64,000 nt of DNA. Source: Rhizobium bangladeshense. GTDB taxonomy: Bacteria; Pseudomonadota; Alphaproteobacteria; Rhizobiales; Rhizobiaceae. The stretch is taken from positions 186,001-250,000 of the forward strand of contig NZ_CP071614.1 of the NCBI RefSeq assembly GCF_017357245.1, written 5' to 3'. The notes under the pieces were generated by a model that ran no database searches, was not told where the DNA came from, and saw only the letters and a list, made by a program, of their open reading frames with translations. The translations under genes were made by a program, and so were the position numbers. Positions 44,838 through 54,788 of the stretch are shown piece by piece. The stretch's first letter is position 1; the number at the start of each line of letters is the position of its first letter.

Positions 44838-45668
44838 ATGAAACGATCCGTCATCCCCACGATCGCGCACCGTCTGGCGATCCTCTGCTATATCGCTTTC
44901 GCGCTCTTCCCGCTGTTCTGGCTGCTCAAGGTTTCGGTGACGCCGAACGATCTGCTCTATACCGAGGGCGTGCGCATGTGGCCGTCGCGCACGAGCTGGG
45001 ATCATTATGCCTTCGTGCTGCAGCACAGCGCCTTCCCGACCTTCTTCAAGAACAGCCTGATCGTCTCGGCCTCGACAGCCGTGACAGTGACGATCTGCGC
45101 CTCGCTTTCCGGCTATGCGCTGTCGCGCTTCAATTTCCGGGCGAAATACTGGATCGTCGCGCTGATGCTGCTGACCCAGATGTTCCCACTCGTCATGCTG
45201 GTCGCGCCGATCTTCAAGATCCTCTCGCCCTTGCATCTGACCAACAGCCTGACCGGGCTCGTCATCGTCTATACCGCCTTCAACGTGCCCTTCGCCACCT
45301 TCCTGATGCAGTCCTTCTTCGACGGCATACCCAAGGACCTCGAAGAGGCGGCGATGATCGACGGCGCCACGCAGTTCACGGCCTTCCGCCAGATCATCCT
45401 GCCGCTGACGCTGCCGGGCATAGCCGCCACGCTCGGTTTCGTCTTCACCGCCGCCTGGAGCGAACTGCTCTTTGCGCTGATGCTGATCAACGGCAATGAC
45501 GCAGCGACCTTCCCTGTGGGGCTTCTCACCTTCGTCTCGAAATTCTCGGTCGATTTCGGACAGATGATGGCTGCGGGCGTCATGGCGCTCATTCCGGCCG
45601 GCCTCTTCTTCCTGCTCATCCAGCGTTATCTCGTCCAGGGCCTGACGGCCGGCGCGGTCAAAGGTTAA
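44838..45668 (+). CDS. CUT1-type ABC permease (MalG-like)
   Basis: This 276-residue protein has six helices and the EAA loop EEAAMIDGATQFTAFRQIILPL near 169-190, characteristic of the second permease of carbohydrate importers. It sits between the MalF-like permease (gap 3) and the ATPase (gap 5) in one operon. Confidence 0.88.
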   Translation: MKRSVIPTIAHRLAILCYIAFALFPLFWLLKVSVTPNDLLYTEGVRMWPSRTSWDHYAFVLQHSAFPTFFKNSLIVSASTAVTVTICASLSGYALSRFNFRAKYWIVALMLLTQMFPLVMLVAPIFKILSPLHLTNSLTGLVIVYTAFNVPFATFLMQSFFDGIPKDLEEAAMIDGATQFTAFRQIILPLTLPGIAATLGFVFTAAWSELLFALMLINGNDAATFPVGLLTFVSKFSVDFGQMMAAGVMALIPAGLFFLLIQRYLVQGLTAGAVKG

Positions 45669-45673
45669 ACAGA

Positions 45674-46732
45674 ATGGCATCGATCGATATCCAGAATATC
45701 CGCAAAGCCTATGGCCACGTGCAGGTGCTGCACGGCGTTGACCTCGAAATCAGGGATGGCGAATTCGTCGTGCTCGTCGGCCCCTCCGGCTGCGGCAAGT
45801 CCACGCTTCTGCGCATGATCGCCGGACTGGAGGACGTCACATCAGGCGAGATCCGCATCGCCGGCAGCCGGGTGAACGAGCTGCATCCGAAGGACCGCGA
45901 CATTGCCATGGTGTTCCAATCCTATGCGCTCTATCCGCACATGAATGTCGCCGGCAATATGAGCTATAGCCTGAGATTGCGGAAGACTACCAAGGAGAAG
46001 ATCACGAGCGCCGTGGCGGCGGCCGCCGCCAAGCTCGGCCTCGACCCACTGCTCGAACGGCGGCCGAAGGCGCTTTCCGGCGGCCAGCGCCAGCGCGTCG
46101 CAATGGGCCGTGCCATCGTGCGCCAGCCAAAGGCCTTCCTGTTCGACGAGCCGCTCTCGAATCTGGATGCCCGGCTGCGCGAACAGATGCGCGCCGAGAT
46201 CAAGAAGTTGCATGGCGAGCTGAAGGCGACCTCGATCTATGTCACCCATGACCAGATAGAGGCGATGACGCTGGCGGACCGGATCGTCGCCATGCATGGC
46301 GGCGTCGTCCAGCAGGTCGGCAGTCCGCTCGAACTCTACGACCGGCCCGCCAATCTCTTTGTTGCCGGCTTCATCGGCTCGCCGGGGATGAACTTCCTGG
46401 AGTCCAGCTATACCGCCGGCGGCGTCAGGCTGCAGGACGGAACGATCGTGCCGCTGGCAAAGCCGCTGCCGCTATCAGACGGTGCGAAGGTGACGCTCGG
46501 CATCCGGCCGGAGCATGTGCTGATGACGAATGACGGAGCTGGCCTTGCCACGGATGTGGAACTCATAGAACCGACAGGCTTCGGCATCATCCTGCACCTT
46601 GCCCTGCACGGGCTGCCCTTCAAGATCTTCACGCTGGACCGCGATGCGTTGAAGGCGGGGCGGAAGGTCAATGTGGCCTTCCCCGCCGAATATCTGCATG
46701 TGTTCGACGGCGAGGGAAAGCGCGTCGGCTGA
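45674..46732 (+). CDS. CUT1-type ABC ATP-binding protein (UgpC/MsmK-like)
   Basis: This 352-residue ATPase has Walker A GPSGCGKST (about 38-46), the Q-loop FQSYALYPHM, the signature LSGGQRQRVAMGRAI, Walker B AFLFDEPLSNLD, and a C-terminal OB/TOBE region starting near 240 (NLFVAGFIGSPGMNF). It energises the two permeases just upstream and closes the operon. Confidence 0.9.
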   Translation: MASIDIQNIRKAYGHVQVLHGVDLEIRDGEFVVLVGPSGCGKSTLLRMIAGLEDVTSGEIRIAGSRVNELHPKDRDIAMVFQSYALYPHMNVAGNMSYSLRLRKTTKEKITSAVAAAAAKLGLDPLLERRPKALSGGQRQRVAMGRAIVRQPKAFLFDEPLSNLDARLREQMRAEIKKLHGELKATSIYVTHDQIEAMTLADRIVAMHGGVVQQVGSPLELYDRPANLFVAGFIGSPGMNFLESSYTAGGVRLQDGTIVPLAKPLPLSDGAKVTLGIRPEHVLMTNDGAGLATDVELIEPTGFGIILHLALHGLPFKIFTLDRDALKAGRKVNVAFPAEYLHVFDGEGKRVG

Positions 46733-46901
46733 GCAGTCGAGACAGGATCCATTCCTCAGGCGTCCCTATCTCCTGGTTGTTTCCGCCGTAAAAGCAACTG
46801 GTGAGAAAAAAGATCGAGCAGATTCAAGGGGATGAACGAGAGACTCGGAAAAGGCGTGAATCATTCTGGCTAAGCTCTTGAAATTTGATTCGTTTTGACT
46901 C

Positions 46902-46927
46902 GGAACCAATGGCAAACTGATTCGGTT
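46902..46927 (+). promoter_or_regulatory. EcfG-type promoter of the ku genes
   Basis: GGAAC at 46902-46906, 17 bases, GGTT at 46924-46927, 34 bases before the Ku ATG at 46962. Confidence 0.6.
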
Positions 46928-46961
46928 GACTCGCACTGGTTGCGTCAGGAGCGCGTGCAAA

Positions 46962-47861
46962 ATGGTTGGGCCGAGAGCGAATTGGAAGGGCTTTATCAAA
47001 TTCGGGGAGGTGGCTTTCCCGGTGGCGCTCTACACCGCCGCCTCCACATCCGAGCGGATCGCGTTTCATACGCTGAACAGGAAGACCGGCAATCGGGTTC
47101 GCCGAGAATTCGTGGACGGCGAGACCGGCGATCCGGTCGAGCGCGAGGATCAGGTCAAGGGTTTTGAGATCGAGGACGGTCGCTACGTCGTGCTCGAGGC
47201 CGAAGAGGTCGCAGCCGCCATCCCCGAAAGCGACAAGACGCTGAAGGTGGAGGCGTTTATTCCTTGTGACGAGGTCGACGACGTCTATTTCGACAAGCCC
47301 TATTATCTGGCGCCTGACACGATGGGCGGCGACGCTTTCAAGCTCCTGAGGGATGGCATGAAGAAAGCCAAGGTCGCGGCCATTGCCAGGACGGTGCTGT
47401 TCCGGCGCCTGAGAACGCTCCTCATTCGCCCGCATGGCAAAGGGCTGGTCGGCTCCACCTTGAATTTCGACTATGAGGTCCGCTCCTCCGAGAAGGCTTT
47501 CGAGGAGATGCCGGATCTCAAGATTGAAGGCGAGATGTTGGAGCTCGCCAAGCACATCATCAACACCAAGAAGGGCAAGTTCGATCCGAAGCAATTCGAC
47601 GACCGCTACGAAGCGGCCGTCGCTGAACTCGTGAAGGCCAAGATGGAAGGTCGCACCCTACCGAAGAAAAAGGCGGCGCCGGCTGCGAAGCCGAACGACC
47701 TCTTACAGGCACTGCGCGAAAGCGCCGGCATGGCGGCGCCAGCAAAGACGAAGCGCACGGCTGCAAATGCCAATGCTGGCAAGAGCAGGCAGAAGGTCGC
47801 GCGCGCATCGGCTCCGAAATCACGCAGCCCAAGCGGCGCTCACCAGCGCCGCGCCGGGTGA
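46962..47861 (+). CDS. ku: NHEJ end-binding protein Ku (first copy)
   Basis: This 299-residue prokaryotic Ku has NWKGFIKFGEVAFPVALYTA at the start, FHTLNRKTGNRV, and the core through LELAKHIINTKKGKFDPKQF, followed by a long Lys/Ala-rich tail (about 230-299). Ku dimers thread onto broken DNA ends and recruit LigD. ATG 46962 is preferred because AGGAG lies upstream and homology begins there. Promoter of EcfG type. Confidence 0.92.
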   Translation: MVGPRANWKGFIKFGEVAFPVALYTAASTSERIAFHTLNRKTGNRVRREFVDGETGDPVEREDQVKGFEIEDGRYVVLEAEEVAAAIPESDKTLKVEAFIPCDEVDDVYFDKPYYLAPDTMGGDAFKLLRDGMKKAKVAAIARTVLFRRLRTLLIRPHGKGLVGSTLNFDYEVRSSEKAFEEMPDLKIEGEMLELAKHIINTKKGKFDPKQFDDRYEAAVAELVKAKMEGRTLPKKKAAPAAKPNDLLQALRESAGMAAPAKTKRTAANANAGKSRQKVARASAPKSRSPSGAHQRRAG

Positions 47862-47873
47862 TCGGAGGCTGTC

Positions 47874-48692
47874 TTGGCAATCCGGCCATACTGGAAAGGT
47901 TACCTGAAGCTATCGCTCGTCACCTGCCCGGTGCAGATGATGCCGGCCACGTCTGAAAACGAGAAGGTGCGCTTTCACACGCTCAATCGCGCGACCCAGA
48001 ACCGCGTCATCAGCCATTATGTCGACGCCGTCACCGGCAAGGACGTGAAAGATGAAGACGAGGTGAAAGCCTATCAGCGCGGTGAGAACGAATATGTCAT
48101 GCTCGAAGACGAGGAGCTGGAGAACGTTGCGCTTGAAAGTACAAAGACAATCGACATCGAGGTCTTTACGCCGCGCAACAGCGTCGAATGGATCTGGCTC
48201 GACACGCCTTACTATCTTTCACCCGACGATCCGGTTGGCCAAGAGGCATTCTCGGTGATACGCGACGCCATGGCGGCTGAGGACATGGTTGGCATATCGC
48301 GGCTCGTGATTGCGCGCCGCGAGCGCGCCGTCATGCTGGAGCCACGCGGCAAGGGCATCGTCCTCTGGACTCTTCGCTACGGTGACGAGGTGCGCGACGC
48401 GGAGAGCTATTTTGAACGGGTGGACGACCAACCGGCGGACAGCCAAATGATGCCGCTGGTCCAGCAACTCATCAAGAAGCAGACGCAGCACTGGAACCCA
48501 AAGATGGCTTCCGACCCCGTGCAGGACAGGCTGCTCGACATCATCGAGGCAAAGAAGAAGCTGATGAAGAAGCCTGCCAAGGCAAAACCCAAGGGCAAGG
48601 AGAAGGCAGAGCCGGCCCACAGCAACGTCATCAATATCATGGACGCCCTGCGCAAATCCGTGGATGCCGAGAACCGGTCCGGCAGGCATTGA
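47874..48692 (+). CDS. ku: NHEJ end-binding protein Ku (second copy)
   Basis: This 272-residue paralogue begins with TTG (LAIRPYWKGYLKLSLVTCPV; the first residue is read as Met); CGGAGG lies about 8 bases upstream, and no ATG is available at the domain start. FHTLNRATQNRVISHYVD and QQLIKKQTQHWNPK show the Ku core. The basic tail is shorter than in the first copy. Different Ku paralogues in rhizobia may form heterodimers. It follows the first ku after 12 bases. Confidence 0.9.
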   Translation: MAIRPYWKGYLKLSLVTCPVQMMPATSENEKVRFHTLNRATQNRVISHYVDAVTGKDVKDEDEVKAYQRGENEYVMLEDEELENVALESTKTIDIEVFTPRNSVEWIWLDTPYYLSPDDPVGQEAFSVIRDAMAAEDMVGISRLVIARRERAVMLEPRGKGIVLWTLRYGDEVRDAESYFERVDDQPADSQMMPLVQQLIKKQTQHWNPKMASDPVQDRLLDIIEAKKKLMKKPAKAKPKGKEKAEPAHSNVINIMDALRKSVDAENRSGRH

Positions 48693-48695
48693 GCG

Positions 48696-49748
48696 ATGAC
48701 GAGACTACGCCGGCCCTCCGCCCCCCTCCTTCGCGACTCCAATGCCTCCATACAATCGCGACCTGTCCGTCGCCGTGATGCCGACCAGCCAAGCCTGCCG
48801 TTCGACGCAATGCCGTCCAGAGTGGAGCCCTGCCTGGCGCTGCTCAAGCAAACGGTGCCGCACGGTCCCGATTGGCTTTATGAGGTGAAGTGGGACGGCT
48901 ACCGATTGGCGATCCACATCGAGCCGAAGAGTATTCGCATCCTCACCCGCGGCGGCCATGACTGGACCCATCGATTTCCAACGATTGGCGCAGGTGCAAG
49001 AGAACTCGGTGTATCGACCTGCATTCTCGACGGAGAAGCCATCGTTCTAAATGAAGAGGGTCGCTCCGACTTTGGAGCGTTGCAGCGCTCGCTCGGCGGC
49101 AGGGGCGGCAAGCGGGTCTCAACCGAATCTATCTTTTGCGCCTTCGATCTATTGTACCTCGATGGTCACGACCTGACGCGCACGGAACTGTCGGTGCGCC
49201 GTCATCTTCTGGAGGACCTGATCCCCGAGACCGACGACGCTGCCATTCGGTTCTCGCAAGAACTCGATCTCGGCAGCGAGGAACTGCTTGAGCACGCATG
49301 CCAGCTTGGCCTGGAAGGCATCATCGCTAAACGTAGGGACAGCCCTTATCGAAGTGGTCGCCTCGGGGATTGGCAGAAGATCAAGTGCGTTCAGAGCGCC
49401 AGTTTCATGATCGTCGGTTACGAGGAATCCGTCAGCACCCGCGGTGGGCTCGGGAGTCTTTTGCTTGCGGGTCGAAAGGGTCACGACTGGATCTATGTCG
49501 GATCCGTCGGCACGGGCTTCAACCGAACGGAGGCGGAGTATCTGCGGAAGACGTTGAACAGCCTCCAGACGAAAAAGCCTGTTGTGCCGCTGAAAGGAAA
49601 GCGCCTTGTCTTTTCCCAGCCGACCCTCATCGCCGAAATCGAGTTTCGCGGCTGGACGCATGAGGGCAGCCTACGCCACCCCTCGTACAAGGGTCTCCGC
49701 GAGATCCAGGACAACGCCGCCGTCTTCGATATGAACCGGTGCGATTGA
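48696..49748 (+). CDS. ATP-dependent DNA ligase (LigD ligase domain only)
   Basis: This 350-residue ligase has the nucleophilic Lys65 in YEVKWDGYRL, then GGHDWTHRFP, CILDGEAIVL, CAFDLLYLDG and EGIIAKRRDSPY, followed by an OB domain (YVGSVGTGFN, IAEIEFRGWTHEG). It lacks the phosphoesterase and polymerase domains of LigD. It lies four bases after the second ku and likely seals ends for one of the Ku systems. Confidence 0.88.
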   Translation: MTRLRRPSAPLLRDSNASIQSRPVRRRDADQPSLPFDAMPSRVEPCLALLKQTVPHGPDWLYEVKWDGYRLAIHIEPKSIRILTRGGHDWTHRFPTIGAGARELGVSTCILDGEAIVLNEEGRSDFGALQRSLGGRGGKRVSTESIFCAFDLLYLDGHDLTRTELSVRRHLLEDLIPETDDAAIRFSQELDLGSEELLEHACQLGLEGIIAKRRDSPYRSGRLGDWQKIKCVQSASFMIVGYEESVSTRGGLGSLLLAGRKGHDWIYVGSVGTGFNRTEAEYLRKTLNSLQTKKPVVPLKGKRLVFSQPTLIAEIEFRGWTHEGSLRHPSYKGLREIQDNAAVFDMNRCD

Positions 49749-49790
49749 GATCCCGTAAATCCAACTGCAACCTGTCCCGCCATTGCAGTG

Positions 49791-52439
49791 TCACGCGGCA
49801 TGCTTGCCGGTGCGGGCCAGCCTCTTGATGGCCTGCTCTAGGGGACGTTGCCCCTCACAATAGTCCTCCCAGGCTGTCGACTTCGATAGCAAGGCAGGCA
49901 CGGTTCGCACCGTAAACCTTTTCGGGTCAAGGTCTGATTTCACCTGCGTCCAGGTCAGAGGCATTGATACGGTCGCCCCCGGCCGGGCTCGAGGGGAGAG
50001 CGGAGCGACGGCCGTCGCCATGCGATCATTGCGCAAGTAATCGAGGAAAATGCGACCGCCCCGCAGGCTCTTCGTCATTTTGATGAGGTAGAGATCGGGT
50101 TTGTTTCGGGCCATCTGCTGGCAGATGTCATGCGCGAAGGCCTTTGCCTCCGGCCATGACAAGGGCTTGCGCTTGTTGACTGCAAGCGGCGTCACGACAT
50201 GCAGGCCCTTACCGCCCGTCGTCTTGCAGAAGCTGATCAGTCCGAGCTCCTCCAGTCGATCGCGCATTTCGCGGGCAGCGGCGACAACTGTAGAAAAGGC
50301 AACGTCAGGCCCCGGATCGAGGTCGAATACCAGGCGACCAGGCACCTCCGGTTGACCGGGCTCACAGTTCCATGGATGGAGCTCCACCGCCGCGATCTGG
50401 GCGACGGCGGCAAGGCCTTCGATGCGATCGATCTGCAGGTATGGCTTCTTGTCGCCGAACACCTTGACAAGTTCGAGCAGGTTCGATTGTCCAGGCATCG
50501 CATGGCGCTGAAAGAACTGCTCGCCGCCAATTCCATCCGGGGCACGTATGATAGAGCAGGGCCTGCCCTTGATGTGGTCGATCATCCAGTCGCCAACTGC
50601 TTCGTAATAGCGGGCCAATTCTTCCTTCGTCACCGGTCCGCTGTCGTTCTCATCCGGCCACAACGGCTTGTCCGGGTTCGAAACGAGCACTCCCATGACA
50701 TCGGCTTTCTGGCCCTTGCGACGCGCTAGTTTTTGTCTGGCCCTCGGAGTCGGCTCCGCAACCTCAGCTTTAGTGGGGCGCAGCGGTGGCTCAGCCTCGA
50801 CTTCCTTGGCGGGCTTATCTTCGCGCAATCCCTTGAAAGCTGCCTGCCGGACGAGACCGTCCGCGGTCCAACCCTCGAATTCGATCTCGGCGACAAGCTC
50901 CGGCTTCACCCAGACGACCTCAACCTGCTTCTTCGGAGCCCCGTCACCTGTGAAAGGCGATGTCGCCGTCTCCAGAGCATTCAGTTTAGGAAGCAGCGTT
51001 TCGACCTTCTTGGCGCCGTAGCCGGTCCCGACACGGCCGACATAGACGAAATGATCATCGCTGAAGACGCCGACGAGAAGGGAACGAAATTTGCCGTTAG
51101 TCTTGGCATAGGCGCCGATGACCACCTCGTGCCCCGCCCGGCATTTCGATTTCCCCCAGCTTTCCGTTCGACCTGATTTATAAGCGGCGTCCGCCTGCTT
51201 TGACACTATGCCTTCCAGCGAGAGCTTGCATGCCGACCTGAGAACGGCGTCGCCGCCGCCTGTAAAATGTTCGACGTAGCGGATGCGAGGGTCGTCACCG
51301 GCCTCAGCGAGGAGCTCCTGCAATCGCGCCTTCCGCTTGATCAGGGGGTTGAGGCGCAGATCCGCGCCGCCATCATAAAGCAGATCGAAGGCGAAGTAGA
51401 CGAGGCTGCCGGTCCGGCCCTCCGACAGCGCGGCTTGAAGGGCGGCGAAGTCGGGCGCGCCGTGCTCATCGAGAGCGCATATTTCGCCGTCGAGAATGCA
51501 ATCTGGAAGTGCGGACGCCGCTTCAGCGATTTCGGGGTACTTGGCCGTCCAGTCGAGACCTTTCCGGGTCTTCAGCGTCGCCTCTCCATCGAGCACCCGC
51601 ATCTGGATGCGGTATCCGTCGAATTTGATCTCATGGACCCAGGCGTCCCCGACGGGCGGCCGCTCCAGCTTCTCGCAAAGCTGCGGTGAGATGAAATCCG
51701 GAAGATCAACTGCTGTCGCCGTGCTGGCGCGCCGTCCGCCTTTCGCCTCCGACTGCCGCTCCTCGGCGGCCAGTCCGTGATTGCTGTCCCAGACGGCATT
51801 CGCCTGCACCTTGCCGCCTTCGACCATGAAGGGTTTTGGCTTGCGCCCCTTTCCGGCTGCGATCGTTTCCATGCTGCGGCCCGACGCCACCGAGGTGTCG
51901 TGTTCCTCGAGGATGGCAGCGCCGTTCTCCTCCACGGAAAACTCGTCATGATGCTTGATCAACAGCCAGTTGGTCCGCTTGCTGCGCTCGCGATCGTTGC
52001 GCATGCGCACCAGCACGAAGCTCCCCTGCAGGCGTTCGCCTTCGAGCGTGAACTTGAAGTCGCCCTTAGCAAGCGCTTGCTCAGGGCTCTTCCGTCCCTC
52101 CGGCTCCCAGTAGCCGCGATCCCAGAGCATGACCGTGCCGCCACCATACTGACCTTTCGGAATCGTGCCTTCGAAGTCGCCATAATCGAGCGGATGATCC
52201 TCGACCTCGACTGCCAGGCGCTTGTCGTGCGGATCGAGCGATGGACCTTTGGTGACAGCCCAGCTCTTGAACACGCCGTCGAGCTCGAGCCGCAGGTCGT
52301 AGTGCAGACGTGTCGCATCGTGCTTCTGGATGACAAAGCGGCGGCGGTTGCTCTTTTTGACGCGTTGCTCACCGCTGGGCTCAGCAGTCTTCTGAAAATC
52401 GCGTTTTGATCGGTAGCTCGATAGACTGTCGCTGGCCAT
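49791..52439 (-). CDS. ligD: multifunctional NHEJ ligase LigD
   Basis: This 882-residue protein has three domains: an N-terminal 3'-phosphoesterase ([40 protein letters not shown]), a central ATP-dependent ligase ([32 protein letters not shown]), and a C-terminal primase-like polymerase ([24 protein letters not shown]). It processes, fills and joins ends held by Ku. The start at 52439 ([12 protein letters not shown]) is chosen because the alternative at 52466 falls inside the -10 of an EcfG-type promoter. Convergent with the ku-ligase unit. Confidence 0.93.
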   Translation of the reverse strand: MASDSLSSYRSKRDFQKTAEPSGEQRVKKSNRRRFVIQKHDATRLHYDLRLELDGVFKSWAVTKGPSLDPHDKRLAVEVEDHPLDYGDFEGTIPKGQYGGGTVMLWDRGYWEPEGRKSPEQALAKGDFKFTLEGERLQGSFVLVRMRNDRERSKRTNWLLIKHHDEFSVEENGAAILEEHDTSVASGRSMETIAAGKGRKPKPFMVEGGKVQANAVWDSNHGLAAEERQSEAKGGRRASTATAVDLPDFISPQLCEKLERPPVGDAWVHEIKFDGYRIQMRVLDGEATLKTRKGLDWTAKYPEIAEAASALPDCILDGEICALDEHGAPDFAALQAALSEGRTGSLVYFAFDLLYDGGADLRLNPLIKRKARLQELLAEAGDDPRIRYVEHFTGGGDAVLRSACKLSLEGIVSKQADAAYKSGRTESWGKSKCRAGHEVVIGAYAKTNGKFRSLLVGVFSDDHFVYVGRVGTGYGAKKVETLLPKLNALETATSPFTGDGAPKKQVEVVWVKPELVAEIEFEGWTADGLVRQAAFKGLREDKPAKEVEAEPPLRPTKAEVAEPTPRARQKLARRKGQKADVMGVLVSNPDKPLWPDENDSGPVTKEELARYYEAVGDWMIDHIKGRPCSIIRAPDGIGGEQFFQRHAMPGQSNLLELVKVFGDKKPYLQIDRIEGLAAVAQIAAVELHPWNCEPGQPEVPGRLVFDLDPGPDVAFSTVVAAAREMRDRLEELGLISFCKTTGGKGLHVVTPLAVNKRKPLSWPEAKAFAHDICQQMARNKPDLYLIKMTKSLRGGRIFLDYLRNDRMATAVAPLSPRARPGATVSMPLTWTQVKSDLDPKRFTVRTVPALLSKSTAWEDYCEGQRPLEQAIKRLARTGKHAA

Positions 52440-52465
52440 GACTGTTCCCGGACATTCGATCCACA

Positions 52466-52491
52466 AACGAAATTGCGGTCATCGTTGTTCC
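52466..52491 (-). promoter_or_regulatory. EcfG-type promoter of ligD
   Basis: Minus strand GGAAC (52491-52487), 17 bases, CGTT (52469-52466), 26 bases before ATG 52439. The rest of 52492-52749 holds the epoxide hydrolase promoter and nothing else recognisable. Confidence 0.65.
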
Positions 52492-52749
52492 AACGCCGGG
52501 CGACCGGCCGGATCCCTGAAAGGGAAGGGGAACGGCCATAAATTCAAATCGATCCGGCGGCATTCATCATTTGGGCTGCCAGGACAGCAACTACCTGTCC
52601 CCGCGCCAATGGTATGATCACGTATCTAACCACTGCTAAGCCACATTTTGTAACAGAACAGACCCCGATCGGAAACATATGTGATACTTCGACCGCCTAG
52701 CACTCCGCTCGCGAGACAGTCGCAGAACGACACGCGAAGGAGTCTGTCC

Positions 52750-54081
52750 ATGATCGATATTGCCAAGTTTTCCACGTCGCGCCCGCTGCTAGGGCGCGCG
52801 ATCGCCATCGCGGTCGGATCGCTGATAACCGTTTCTTACGTGCAGTCCGCACGCGCAGAAGAAAGCGGTGTGACGACCGCCCAAGCAAGACCGGCGTCGG
52901 ACGAGAGCATCCGCCCCTTTCGAATCCACGTCGACCAGAGCCAGCTTGATGATCTCAAGCGACGCATAGCAGAAACACGTTGGCCTGATAAGGAGACTGT
53001 CGGCGACATCTCGCAAGGCATCCAGTTGGCTCGTGTCGAGGACCTTGTTCGCTATTGGGGGACGGATTACGACTGGCGCAAAGCCGAAGATCAGCTGAAT
53101 GCCTTGCCCCAGTTCGTCACGACGATTGACGGCGTCGACATTCATTTCATTCACGTTCGCTCTCGCCATCCGAACGCTCTCCCGGTCATCTTGACGCATG
53201 GCTGGCCGGGATCGATCTTCGAGTTCATCAAGACGATCGGGCCTCTCACCGATCCCACGGCCTATGGTGGCAAGCCGGAAGACGCCTTCGATGTGATCAT
53301 TCCTTCAATTCCCGGTTACGGCTTTTCCGGCCGACCGACAGATCAGGGATGGGGACCTGACCGCGTTGCCCGGGCCTGGGACGTCCTGGTGAAGCGCCTG
53401 GGTTACACACATTACGTTTCGCAGGGTGGCGACCACGGCTCGGTGATCTCAGATGCCTTGGCAAGGCAAGCACCGGAAGGCTTGCTGGCGATCCACCTGA
53501 ACATGCCGGCAACCGTCCCGGGCGCTCTCATGCGGGCGATCAACAGTGGCGACGCGGCGCCCGCCGGACTCTCCCCGGCGGAAAAAGGAGCTTACGATTC
53601 TCTGAGCGCCTTTTTCGGCCGCAACGCCGCCTACGGCGCTATGATGGTCACGCGGCCGCAGACTATCGGCTACTCGCTCTCGGATTCACCGTCCGGCTTG
53701 GCCTCATGGATTTATGAAAAGTTCGTCCAATGGAGCGACAGTGACGGCGTTCCTGAACGCATACTGACCAGAGACGAAATGCTGAACGATATCACTCTCT
53801 ACTGGTTGACCAATACCGGCGCGTCGTCGTCGCGCTTCTACTGGGAAAACAACAACAATAACTTCAGCTCCGACGCCCAGAAGACGAAGGATATCAAAAT
53901 CCCGGTCGGCATCACGGTTTTTCCAAAAGAGATCTATAAAGCTCCGGAGAGCTGGAGCCGACAGGCTTATCCTTCCCTCGTTTACTACCATCAGGTGGAG
54001 CGCGGCGGACATTTTGCTGCTTGGGAGCAACCCCAACTCTTTGCGGAAGAATTGCGGGCTGCTTTCAAATCGGTTCGCTAA
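52750..54081 (+). CDS. secreted epoxide hydrolase (EHN-type)
   Basis: This 443-residue protein has a signal peptide (cleavage near SARAEES, about 37), an epoxide-hydrolase N-terminal domain (RPFRIHVDQSQLDDLKRRI), then an alpha/beta hydrolase with oxyanion motif HGWPG (150-154), nucleophilic Asp228 in SQGGDHGS and His421 in ERGGHFAAWE. It hydrolyses epoxides to diols; export to the periplasm is unusual for the family but seen in some bacteria. AGGAG precedes ATG 52750; the frame to 52681 extends into the promoter region. Confidence 0.85.
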   Translation: MIDIAKFSTSRPLLGRAIAIAVGSLITVSYVQSARAEESGVTTAQARPASDESIRPFRIHVDQSQLDDLKRRIAETRWPDKETVGDISQGIQLARVEDLVRYWGTDYDWRKAEDQLNALPQFVTTIDGVDIHFIHVRSRHPNALPVILTHGWPGSIFEFIKTIGPLTDPTAYGGKPEDAFDVIIPSIPGYGFSGRPTDQGWGPDRVARAWDVLVKRLGYTHYVSQGGDHGSVISDALARQAPEGLLAIHLNMPATVPGALMRAINSGDAAPAGLSPAEKGAYDSLSAFFGRNAAYGAMMVTRPQTIGYSLSDSPSGLASWIYEKFVQWSDSDGVPERILTRDEMLNDITLYWLTNTGASSSRFYWENNNNNFSSDAQKTKDIKIPVGITVFPKEIYKAPESWSRQAYPSLVYYHQVERGGHFAAWEQPQLFAEELRAAFKSVR

Positions 54082-54159
54082 CGTCGCTTTTGAGCTGGCG
54101 CGGCTCCTTCCGGGGCCGCGGGGGTATCTCGAAGGACGTGACCTCCGGAGGCTCCGGCT

Positions 54160-54474
54160 CTAGCGAAGTGCAGCGACACGCGTGGGTCGCATCGGACGGT
54201 TGGTGGCCTGCGCCTGCCAGGGACCCACGACTGCCGGCATGCCGGCTTCGACGCACGCGGCCAGGAAAGCCTCCCGTGCAATCAACGGCGCAATAACCCG
54301 GTTAAGGGCGCCGCGACAGGTCTTGACGGCGCGCTTGTGGCGCTCCCCATGGCCCAATGGCCATTCATTTTCCAGGAAATCCAAGGCGTCATAGACGCCC
54401 GTAAAAGTTCGTTCCAGGCCGCACTGCAGCCGGACCGTCAGTGGACGAGTCCAGAGCACATCATTCAGCGGCAT
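54160..54474 (-). CDS. DUF982 domain protein
   Basis: This 104-residue protein matches the rhizobial DUF982 pattern: W near the start (DVLWTRPLTVRLQCG), YDALDFLENEWP, HKRAVKTCRGAL, and EAFLAACVEAGM. The function of the family is unknown; it is abundant and plasmid- or chromosome-borne in Rhizobiales. AAGGAGG lies 7 bases before ATG 54474. A single gene, convergent with the epoxide hydrolase gene. Confidence 0.8.
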   Translation of the reverse strand: MPLNDVLWTRPLTVRLQCGLERTFTGVYDALDFLENEWPLGHGERHKRAVKTCRGALNRVIAPLIAREAFLAACVEAGMPAVVGPWQAQATNRPMRPTRVAALR

Positions 54475-54788
54475 TTTCTTCCTCCTTTCGATGCCAGCGT
54501 GATCCCGCAAAAATATTGGAATCGGCCTTCGGTTGTTCAAGACCGCAGCGATATCACCTAAAAGGCGTATGTCGGACGCTGACTACAGACAAATTCCGCC
54601 TGCCGCTGTCGGATGCGTGAGAAAGAGCGCAACAGCTCCTCGGCTGGACTTGCCCGGGCCAGCCAGATCAACCCGTCTCCCTCAACAAAACGGCTGTCGT
54701 GCTGGAATGATTGGCCGAGCTGAAAAATCTTTTGCCGCTTCGCCCGGGAGGGCTATATCCTCGAGTGATCTCAATGGACTGGATTGAA
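54475..54788. other. gene-free spacer before pepT
   Basis: No coding signal, repeat or sigma-type promoter of confident match is seen here; it should carry the promoters of the DUF982 gene (minus) and pepT (plus). Confidence 0.4.
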
